NCBI GenBank assembly: GCA_008330645.1
Contig: VLTN01000084.1
Coordinates: 1 to 64,000, forward strand
Reading direction: 5' to 3'
Length of the DNA: 64,000 bases
DNA from: Cafeteria roenbergensis
Taxonomy: Eukaryota; Sar; Bigyra; Bicosoecida; Cafeteriaceae
Positions 51,501 to 57,958 of the stretch are shown here, one piece after another (within the stretch, counting starts at the first letter, position 1; each line of letters starts with the position of its first letter). Under the pieces are notes generated by a model that did not search any database, was not told the origin of the DNA, and was given only the letters and a program-made list of their open reading frames with translations. The translations under genes were made by a program, and so were the position numbers.

Positions 51501-54500
51501 AGCCCAAGGTCCATTGTCTCGCATGCCTCGCAAGGGTCGATTCACCATCCACCGCCTCCGCCACGGGGTGCAAGCAGGCCTCCAAGCGCTCGCCCCGCGC
51601 GCCCAGCTGGCATGCCCCCAGCATCATCCGCCAACCGGGTGTCTCCGCTCGACCAGTCCGTGGCTTTGAGCTCCTTCTTCAGCCGTGTTGTGCTCGCTGA
51701 CGAGCCTCGCGAGGTCGCGAACCAGGAAGGGCCAGTTCGTGCGAACAAGGCTTGGACTCGGTATGGTGAGGGCGTATGGGACCAGCTTGAGGCTCGCTAT
51801 CCTGGCCAGACGGCTGCGTTCCGCCCTGTCCAGCGATCCTCTGCTGCTGCGGAGCACGACCCGGGTTCCATCGCTGGACCAGAAGCATCCATTCCCGTGG
51901 ATCGGAGTGATCAACCTGCTAGGAGCCAAGGTCAGGTTGAGGAGGAGCGAGAGAGGCCCGTCAGCCAGCAAGAAGCCTCGCCAGCGTTGGCCGCAGAATC
52001 CCAGCCTCCTATCGATCCGCCAGCTACCGTTAGCCAAGAGGCGGAGGACTCGGCTGATGCTGCCTGCGACGATGCCGGTGTGGCGAGCTCTCCCGGCGCC
52101 GCAGCCGTGGAGGAGGCACCCGGCGCCGCAGCCGTGGAGGAGGCACCCGGCGCCGCAGCCGTGGAGGAGGCACCCGGCGCCGCAGCCGTGGAAGAGGCAC
52201 CCGGCGCCACAGCCGTGGAGGAGGCACCCGGCGTCGCAGCCGTGGAGGCGGCACCCGGCGCTGCAGCCGCGGAGGAGGCACCCGGCCAGCAAGAGGCTGC
52301 GGCGCCCGAGCCAGCCGTGGAGGGTGCGCAGCCGGTCACGGTGTCGCAGCACATCGAGGGTCTCGGTCGGTTCTTCGCGGACGTGGTGCTCGCCAGCAAG
52401 CCTCGCGAGGAGGCGGTCGCGGAGGGTCCGGTGCGCGCGAACAAGGCGTGGGCGCGGTACGGCGAGGGGGTGTGGGATCAGCTGGAGTCCCGGTTCGCGG
52501 GCGAGACGGCAGGGTATCGGCCGATGCCGCGGGCGGAGGAGGTCCGCCAGGCAGCCCCCGGCCCGGCAGCGGAGGAGGGCGATGCCGGTGTGGCAAGCCC
52601 TCCCGGCGCCGCAGCCGCGGAGGAGGCTCCCGACCAGCAAGAGGCTGCGGCGCCCGAGCCAGCCGCGGAGGGTGCGCAGCCGGTCACGGTGTCGCAGCAC
52701 ATCGAGGGTCTCGGTCGGTTCTTCGCGGACGTGGTGCTCGCTAGCAAGCCTCGCGAGGAGGCGGTCGCGGAGGGTCCGGTGCGCGCGAACAAGGCGTGGG
52801 CGCGGTACGGCGAGGGGGTGTGGGATCAGCTGGAGTCCCGGTTCGCGGGCGAGACGGCAGGGTATCGGCCGATGCCGCGGGCGGAGGAGGTCCCCCAGGC
52901 AGCCCCCGGCCCGGCAGCGGAGGAGGGCGATGCCGGTGTGGCGAGCCCTTCCGGCGCCGCAGCCGCGGAGGAGGCGCCCGGCCAGCAAGAGGCTGCGGCG
53001 CCCGAGCCAGCCGTGGAGGGTGCGCAGCCGGTCACGGTGTCGCAGCACATCGAGGGTCTCGGTCGGTTCTTCGCGGACGTGGTGCTCGCTAGCAAGCCTC
53101 GCGAGGAGGCGGTCGCGGAGGGTCCGGTGCGCGCGAACAAGGCGTGGGCGCGGTACGGCGAGGGGGTGTGGGATCAGCTGGAGTCCCGGTTCGCGGGCGA
53201 GACGGCGGGGTATCGGCCGATGCCGCGGGCGGAGGAGGTCCCCCAGGCAGCCCCCGGCCCGGCAGCGGAGGAGGGCGATGCCGGTGTGGCGAGCCCTTCC
53301 GGCGCCGCAGCCGCGGAGGAGGCGCCCGGCCAGCAAGAGGCTGCGGCGCCCGAGCCAGCCGCGGAGGGTGCGCAGCCGGTCACGGTGTCGCAGCACATCG
53401 AGGGTCTCGGTCGGTTCTTCGCGGACGTGGTGCTCGCTAGCAAGCCTCGCGAGGAGGCGGTCGCGGAGGGTCCGGTGCGCGCGAACAAGGCGTGGGCGCG
53501 GTACGGCGAGGGGGTGTGGGATCAGCTGGAGTCCCGGTTCGCGGGCGAGACGGCGGGGTATCGGCCGATGCCGCGGGCGGAGGAGGTCCCCCAGGCAGCC
53601 CCCGGCCCGGCAGCGGAGGAGGGCGATGCCGGTGTGGCGAGCCCTTCCGGCGCCGCAGCCGAGGAGGAGGCACCCGGCCAGCAAGAGGCTGCGGCGCCCG
53701 AGCCAGCCGTGGAGGGTGCGCAGCCGGTCACGGTGTCGCAGCACATCGAGGGTCTCGGTCGGTTCTTCGCGGACGTGGTGCTCGCTAGCAAGCCTCGCGA
53801 GGAGGCGGTCGCGGAGGGTCCGGTGCGCGCGAACAAGGCGTGGGCGCGGTACGGCGAGGGGGTGTGGGATCAGCTGGAGTCCCGGTTCGCGGGCGAGACG
53901 GCGGGGTATCGGCCGATGCCGCGGGCCGAGGAGCCTAACCCAGTGACTATTGAAATCCACGAGTCAAGTTCTCAAGCTCCAGCTGCCGATTCAGTCGCGT
54001 CGCCCCAGTCTGTGGCGTCTGCCGGGGGCGCGGACGCAACTACGCCGATGATGAAGTCGCCTGGGTCCAGCCTTCGGATCGAGGCTGAAGCGTCTAAAAT
54101 AGGCGAGGACGGACCTGCAAAGGACTCGGCCAGCCGCCAATCGCCTTCGCCGCAACCCAAGCCCGTTGCTCTGAGGGTGCCAGCATCGCCAAGTACGCAC
54201 GTGGACGCCCTGGCTCGCTTCTTCGCTGACGTCGTGCTGGAGGATTCTGTGCCGGAGGTCGCCTCTGCGGAGGGCAAACTGCGCGCCCAGAAGGCATGGG
54301 ATCGCTTCGGAGCGAAGGTGTGGGATCAGCTGGCCGCCCGTTTCCCGGGACGCACTGAGCCATATCGGCCATCGACAACCCCTGTTCCTTCCCTGCGTGT
54401 GGGAAAGTCTACCGACAGAGCCACACCGCTTGCTGAGCAGGCCGCGCATGAGCGCAGCCTTGCCTCGTTCTTCGAGCGCGAAGTCTTGGGCTCCGACGGG

Positions 54501-55139
54501 TCTGACCCGGACATTGCGGCAGAGGCAAGGCGCAGGGCAACCTTGGCATTGACCAAGTACGGCCTGAGCATTTGGGGGTCGCTGGAGCGCAAGCTCCCCG
54601 GAAAAGCGAGGCCGTATCGCGACCAGGCGGAGGCGGCCATTGCAGCCGCCAAGCACCCGACAGCTGGCGCCACGCCCCAAGCGGCTCTGGGGCCTAAGCC
54701 GGGCAGCTCTGCATCGGTGCCTGGGGCCGGGCTTCCGCCGGCCGAGCGACTCGCCGCTGCCCAGCTCCACCTTCGCGACGTTGTCGATGCAGAGGCGCGT
54801 CGACAGGGGGACCCATCGCCGTTCAGGCGACTGGCCGAGCTGAAGCAGCCGGCTCGTCATGTGCTGCTCACGCTCGGGGGCATCTGCGTGTGTCTGGGCC
54901 ACTCGACACGCTGGGGCGCAGCCCAGGAGCTTCTCAAGCGCCCTGACACAGTCTCGCGCACTCTGGCTGTGTCAGCCAAAGCCATCGCGGCGGACGACGC
55001 CAAGAGGGATCTGCTGAACCGCATTTCCAACGGGGGCGAGCTGGTTTCCTCAGTGTTTGCCGGCACGGCGGACGAAATGGTTCGCGCCGTGGCCTCGTGG
55101 CTGACTGCTCTCACGGAGGCTGCCAACGCCATTGCGTAG
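45558..55139 (+). CDS. Giant repeat protein with eight copies of an unrecognised domain and a dynein-MTBD-like C-terminus (3193 aa)
   Basis: One continuous frame. Residues 1-90 are basic and helical, about 390-470 are coiled coil, and the rest to 675 is disordered. Residues about 676-1950 are a tandem array of two units (25 and 12 residues, both beginning GSKAGSV). Residues about 2030-3030 hold eight copies of a domain of about 60 residues with consensus FF..VVL..., EG.(V/L)RA.KAW.RYG..VWDQLE.R(F/Y)PG.T..(Y/F)RP. Copies 2-6 sit in near-identical 348-bp repeats; copies 1, 7 and 8 are diverged. A PGAAAVEEA linker repeat precedes copy 2. The C-terminal 130 residues (from about 3062) have helices and spaced Pro/Trp residues (LKQPARHVLLTLGGICV, then RWGAAQELL, later VASWLTAL), recalling the dynein stalk microtubule-binding domain. 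I infer a large microtubule-associated or cytoskeletal scaffold; no known family was recognised. Confidence 0.7.
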   Translation: MPRSASKKRKPTGSDGGNGAWQAWSSDKSQQRTAAEHLAAKRRLAAVGRAKREREEAERRHRELRRELDRKYAAEAKREARIRRLFERSASRPRHARSRTASPANLGAVSVSTTESAANRESAPSGGGSPSGARRSPAKRRKRGGRSATALRRKRIDRLMESPLNQGLRDEYSTAVAMESQAHWQTTVPPRASGPAGQFSAPALPVIRRTAAPGARPSDAEGKWDDDHRLGYTAPVGSGAHAGGHPRGRAGPVEAWPFSGPDADDDGATPDAAAVGGTARARVPHSATSADEEPLRRTLSKHAASETALPRRSGRQGAALDDWGADAALAATIASLPRNKAGHHVLMDPRRVVKPTPGEARRARRRQRDGLAAVDAQAAGHPESPPLFTPVWTGDLPALRRAKAAAARDRELRLAEAQARRHAVQEARLRAELEERLRVSQEREERLRRREAGLRAQLAAVADSRRKPTSRGANAASPQLSGSSGTELSPGIGPRNQHDARTRGGALEAGPRGESPVSDGGGLPPHSGVGPEASVRSTAAVAPISGWDATRTVSGPSGVVPLGALNGSMSVASGRRGSVASSRHRVRRDARPLSSASSSRSGSVIPTRSGSRASSRCSSPQLQDPEPQTARDSGFADQHVRASDQDRQESQPDGQPRPGSIATPTPSSGPKPASASGSAAGSKAGSVAGDAGASEEADAAAEDVAGSKAGSVQGSAAGSKAGSVAGDAGATEEADAAAEDVAGSKAGSVQGSAAGSKAGSVAGDAGATEEADAAAEDVAGSKAASVQGSAAGSKAGSVAGDAGATEEADAAAEDVAGSKAGSVQGSAAGSKAGSVQGSAAGSKAGSVQGSAAGSKAASVQGSAAGSKAGSVAGDAGATEEADAAAEDVAGSKAGSVQGSAAGSKAGSVQGSAAGSKAGSVAGSAAGSKAGSVAGDAGTTEEADAAAEDVAGSKAGSVQGSAAGSKAGSVAGDAGATEEADAAAEDVAGSKAGSVQGSAAGSKAGSVQGSAAGSKAGSVAGDAGASEEAVAAAEDVAGSKAGSVQGSAAGSKAGSVAGDAGASEEAVAAAEDVAGSKAGSVQGSAAGSKAGSVAGDAGATEEADAAAEDVAGSKAGSVQGSAAGSKAASVQGSAAGSKAGSVAGDAGTTEEADAAAEDVAGSKAGSVQGSAAGSKAGSVAGDAGATEEADAAAEDVAGSKAGSVQGSAAGSKAGSVQGSAAGSKAGSVAGDAGATEEADAAAEDVARSKAGSVQGSAAGSKAGSVQGSAAGSKAGSVAGDAGTTEEADAAAEDVAGSKAGSVQGSAAGSKAGSVAGDAGTTEEADAAAEDVAGSKAGSVQGSAAGSKAGSVQGSAAGSKAGSVAGDAGATEEADAVAEDVAGSKAGSVQGSAAGSKAGSVAGDAGATEEADAAAEDVAGSKAASVQGSAAGSKAGSVAGDAGATEEADAAAEDVAGSKAGSVQGSAAGSKAGSVAGDAGATEEADAAAEDVAGSKAASVQGSAAGSKAGSVAGDAGATEEADAAAEDVAGSKAGSVQVSAAGSKAGSVQGSAAGSKAGSVQGSAAGSKAASVQGSAAGSKAGSVAGDAGATEEADAAAEDVAGSKAGSVQGSAAGSKAGSVQGSAAGSKAGSVAGDAGATEEADAAAEDVAGSKAGSVQGSAAGSKAGSVAGDAGATEEADAAAEDVAGSKAGSVQGSAAGSKAGSVAGDAGATEEADAAAEDVAGSKAGSVQGSAAGSKAGSVQSSAAGSKAGSVAGDAGATEEADAAAEDVARSKAASVQGSAAGSKAGSVAGDAGATEQADAAAEDVAGSKAASVQGSAAGSKAGSVAGDAGASEEAVAAAEDVAGSKAGSVQGSAAGSKAGSVAGDAGATEEADAAAEDVARSKAGSVQGSAAGSKAGSVQGSAAGSKAGSVQGSASGSKAGSVQGSAAGSKAGSVAGDAGATEQADSGASELASAIKDASSQQTSAVSDGKRDIGRVSPRSIVSHASQGSIHHPPPPPRGASRPPSARPARPAGMPPASSANRVSPLDQSVALSSFFSRVVLADEPREVANQEGPVRANKAWTRYGEGVWDQLEARYPGQTAAFRPVQRSSAAAEHDPGSIAGPEASIPVDRSDQPARSQGQVEEERERPVSQQEASPALAAESQPPIDPPATVSQEAEDSADAACDDAGVASSPGAAAVEEAPGAAAVEEAPGAAAVEEAPGAAAVEEAPGATAVEEAPGVAAVEAAPGAAAAEEAPGQQEAAAPEPAVEGAQPVTVSQHIEGLGRFFADVVLASKPREEAVAEGPVRANKAWARYGEGVWDQLESRFAGETAGYRPMPRAEEVRQAAPGPAAEEGDAGVASPPGAAAAEEAPDQQEAAAPEPAAEGAQPVTVSQHIEGLGRFFADVVLASKPREEAVAEGPVRANKAWARYGEGVWDQLESRFAGETAGYRPMPRAEEVPQAAPGPAAEEGDAGVASPSGAAAAEEAPGQQEAAAPEPAVEGAQPVTVSQHIEGLGRFFADVVLASKPREEAVAEGPVRANKAWARYGEGVWDQLESRFAGETAGYRPMPRAEEVPQAAPGPAAEEGDAGVASPSGAAAAEEAPGQQEAAAPEPAAEGAQPVTVSQHIEGLGRFFADVVLASKPREEAVAEGPVRANKAWARYGEGVWDQLESRFAGETAGYRPMPRAEEVPQAAPGPAAEEGDAGVASPSGAAAEEEAPGQQEAAAPEPAVEGAQPVTVSQHIEGLGRFFADVVLASKPREEAVAEGPVRANKAWARYGEGVWDQLESRFAGETAGYRPMPRAEEPNPVTIEIHESSSQAPAADSVASPQSVASAGGADATTPMMKSPGSSLRIEAEASKIGEDGPAKDSASRQSPSPQPKPVALRVPASPSTHVDALARFFADVVLEDSVPEVASAEGKLRAQKAWDRFGAKVWDQLAARFPGRTEPYRPSTTPVPSLRVGKSTDRATPLAEQAAHERSLASFFEREVLGSDGSDPDIAAEARRRATLALTKYGLSIWGSLERKLPGKARPYRDQAEAAIAAAKHPTAGATPQAALGPKPGSSASVPGAGLPPAERLAAAQLHLRDVVDAEARRQGDPSPFRRLAELKQPARHVLLTLGGICVCLGHSTRWGAAQELLKRPDTVSRTLAVSAKAIAADDAKRDLLNRISNGGELVSSVFAGTADEMVRAVASWLTALTEAANAIA
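47583..51405 (+). repeat. Two-unit coding minisatellite (75 bp and 36 bp)
   Basis: About 3.8 kb made almost only of a 75-bp unit (GSKAGSVAGDAG + ATEEADAAAEDVA) and a 36-bp unit (GSKAGSVQGSAA). The long unit is always followed by one to four short units. Both units share their first 21 bp. Variation is limited to a few positions (Gly/Ala in SKAGS/SKAAS, ATEE/ASEE/TTEE, ADAA/AVAA, VAG/VAR). All indels keep the frame. Confidence 0.95.
52088..52280 (+). repeat. 27-bp coding repeat (PGAAAVEEA)
   Basis: About seven imperfect copies of a 27-bp unit encoding PGAAAVEEA, forming the linker before the second copy of the unrecognised domain. Confidence 0.85.
52281..53935 (+). repeat. Five near-identical 348-bp repeats
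   Basis: The block starting at the codons for VTVSQHIEGLGRFF recurs at 52336, 52684, 53032, 53380 and 53728, exactly 348 bp apart (116 codons). Each unit carries one copy of the unrecognised domain plus an Ala/Glu/Pro linker. Units differ at only a handful of bases, pointing to recent expansion or gene conversion. Confidence 0.95.
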
Positions 55140-55661
55140 CCCAATGAGCGACGGAGTTTACAGTTAGCGAGCCACCAAGGATCGAAGACGCTTGCGCGCG
55201 AGGGTTGGAAAATCTGTCAGCGCTGCATTTGTTGTTGTTTGTTTTGTGCGCTGCGTACGTTTTGCTTCAGCGGGTGTAGATGCTGTGCGCGTGCTGGCCG
55301 CTTGAGCGCGATTGCCAAATTCCTTAAGCGCTGCTTGCGGGCCGGGTTCGCGTGGAGAGTGCGCGCAAGTCAGACGGCAACGCGGGACTGGGGCGCGACG
55401 GAACCGAGTCCAGCTGGAATTTTGTCACACTGAACCCGCGCTGGCCAGAGCCCAAAAGACAGGATCCGGGGAGCACTCATCAGCGCGGGGAGGGGGCGGT
55501 TGCACATCGACACAGAAACTTGAGAGTCGGGCTGGCCCGAGCCACGCGCATCGCGGGGCAACGAGCCGCCTCATGAGCCAGCCCGACATGCAGAGCAGCG
55601 CTCCGCGCTGGAGGGCAGACTCCAAGCAGCGTCGGGAAGGTGAGAGGGAGTCAACGGCTGT
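55140..55661. other. Convergent 3' flanks
   Basis: 522 bp between converging stops of the giant protein and the MFSD1-like gene. The first 150 bp are T-rich (about 55210-55270), the most AT-rich stretch nearby and a likely 3'-UTR. No gene recognised. Confidence 0.55.
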
Positions 55662-57809
55662 TCAGTCGTCGCGAGGCCGGGGGTGGCCGCGGCGCGCTGC
55701 TGCGCCGTCGAGGCGGGGAGAGTCTCCGCTGATGGGCGTGCCCGCACCCACCATCAGTCCGGACGCGTCGGCGATGGAGGCACGGCTGGCCATGGCAGCT
55801 GCAGGGAGGCTGAGGCCGGTGACCGACTCTCCGTCCACGCGGCCGGGGCCGTCGAGGAGCGGCGTCGTGGGCGTGCCGAGGAGCGATGGCGAGCTGATGA
55901 GGAGGCCTCCGTCCTTGGCGCTTGCGGCAGCGGCGGCGTCCTCGGCGGCAGCCCTGTCCTTGAGCTGACGAATCATCGCCTCTGGGAGGTTCAGGATGGG
56001 GAGCCTCGCCCTTGCGTTGACGATGAGGAGGACGATGCCAGACACGATTCCGCACCCCGCGAAAGCCGCAAAGGTGAGGCTGACACACTCAAAGTCCTCG
56101 GGGCAGATGACCTGCATGCGGCTGATGACGAGGGGCACGACGGCGAGGCCAAGGTTTTGCGCAGCGGTGGTGAGGCCGTACGCCGTTCCGACGATCTCCT
56201 CGTCGACCACCAACGCGATGGAGGGCCAGAGGGCGGCCGCGTAAAAGGAGTAGGCGAGCCCCATGAAGACGAGGCCCACCAGCGGCGTGATGGAGGAGAG
56301 GCCGAGCAGGAGGTGGACGCCGGTGATGACGAGGGCGGAGGCCAGGCAGAACACTGCGCGCATGCCGATGCAGTCGATGAAGGCTCCGAGGAAGGGCGAG
56401 ACGAGGCCGGCGGTGGTGTAGGTGACGGCCATGTAATAGTTTGCGGTGCCGGCGGTGATGGTGGGCCAGCGAGTCACGATGAAGTCGGAGGCGATGTTGT
56501 TGAAGGGCAGGATCGCGCAGTAGGTGGTCACGCAGGAGATGGTGAGGATCCAGAGGGAGAGGGGGAGGCGCAGCACGGCGCGGAGGTCCACCTGCTCGTC
56601 GTCGCCGGCGCCGTCGTCGTCCTCGACTGCTGCCACTGCAGCCAGCTCGGTGGGGTTGACGCCGTCGGTGGCGGCGTACGTCGGAGCGGCAGAGCCGAGG
56701 AGCGCGCCCGCCTCGGCCTGGTCGCCCCCCGTGAGCATGAGGCGCGAGGCGCACCCAGGGTCGTCCTCGGGCGTCGCCGCGGCCTCGTCGGCGGCGCGCT
56801 TGCCCTCTGCCAGGGTCCGGCGCGCGGTGCGGCGGTTATCCTTGAGCACGACGGAGGCGCGCCGGTCGATGATGAGAACGGCGATGGCGCAGGCGAAGCT
56901 CGCCAGGCAGATGAGCGCCCCGGACCAGAGGGAGAAGGCCAGGCTGGTGCCCTCGGCGATGGCAGGCGAAGCGGCGTCGTTGAACACGGAGCCGAGGCGG
57001 GCAAGCGCGAGGTTCAGCCCCAGCGCCAGCGCCAGCTCCTTGCCGCCGAACCACTTGGCGATGAGGCCAGACATGGTCACGCTGAGGGACTCGCCACCCA
57101 GGCCGAAGATCACGCGGCCCGTGATCATGACTGCCCATTTCGTGTGGGTGCCCGGCAGGGTCATGCCCAGCGCGAACACGCACTGCCCGATTGTGACGAG
57201 GAACGCAAAGATGGCGTTGCCCAGCCGCAGCCCCATGCGGTCAGAAAAAATGCCGCCCAGCAGCGGGAGGATCACGTTGGGCCACGAATAGGCGCTGTAC
57301 AGCCACGAAAAGAGGTTCTGGTACTCCTGGTAGGAGATGCGCTCCTCAACGGGAAGCACCGGCCCGGGCGGGGAGGCGCCGGGCTTGAGGTACCCCGTGA
57401 AGTAGTATTGCATCTGCGACGGGAACAGGGCCAGCGCGGGGCATGCTGGCTTCGAGCGTATTGCAGCGATGGGGGCAAGGCTCGCCGCGGGACCGCCGCA
57501 GTTGCCTGGTTGAAGAGCGCACTCACCCGAAGGTTCAGCGCCGCCGGCTCATCATACACAAAGTAGCTGCGGCAAGGCAGTCAGCAAAATGACACGCACA
57601 GGGCAGCGGGCAGGCGCGTGAACGGGCGCGAGCCCGGCGCCGCGCGCTGCGCGAGACAAGCTGGCACAGGCGTTGGCGAGAAAGCTGGGCGACTGGTTTT
57701 TGCGGCGAGGAGCTCACGAACCGACCAGCCCGATGCACAGGAGCGCAAGCACCAGCCACCGGATGAGAAGCTCGGGCCTCCGCAGAGGGAGGGCGGCGGG
57801 CTTGCCCAT
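55662..57809 (-). CDS. MFSD1-like major facilitator transporter (3 exons, 627 aa)
   Basis: Exons on the minus strand: 57809-57718, 57566-57527 and 57413-55662 (donors GTGAGC and GTGAGT, acceptors GCAG, phases 2 and 0). The 40-bp middle exon completes a conserved block, GLVGSYFVYDEPAALNLR, which recalls GNYFCYDNPAAL after span 1 of MFSD1. Exon 3 carries YSWPNVILPLLGGIFSDRMGLR (motif A-like loop), GRVIFGLGGESLSV and WFGGKELALALGL, all MFSD1 hallmarks. A central cytosolic loop of about 100 residues is acidic. The second six-span half follows and ends near residue 535. The C-terminal tail of about 90 residues is disordered. MFSD1 exports dipeptides from lysosomes with GLMP as partner; the same role here is inference. 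Divergent from the CSA-like gene with only 149 bp between starts. Confidence 0.87.
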
Positions 57810-57958
57810 CGGCCCGGAAGCAGCGGTGCTGTCCACGCGCTTCGGCAGGAGCTCGCGACGCTGCAGAGCGGCTGGGCGGCGACAGCGGCAACACTCGCGC
57901 CTTCGCCCAAGCCTTCGAGAGTCCGGCGGCCGACGAGCGCGCTGCCACCCCGTCCGCC
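57810..57958. promoter_or_regulatory. Compact bidirectional promoter, MFSD1-like / CSA-like
   Basis: 149 bp between the two proposed start codons, the shortest divergent spacer in the window. The call rests on position and on both first exons being right. Confidence 0.4.

Noticed and set aside
47519-51514. 1331-codon antisense open frame inside the minisatellite
   Set aside because: It exists because the repeat units are multiples of three without stops; no domain, and no support for expression. Kept only as a low-interest observation.
47323-51669. 1448-codon Arg/Pro-rich frame on the plus strand over the same array
   Set aside because: Shadow of the giant protein frame; composition (RPGPRRA repeats) is the shifted reading of the same units.
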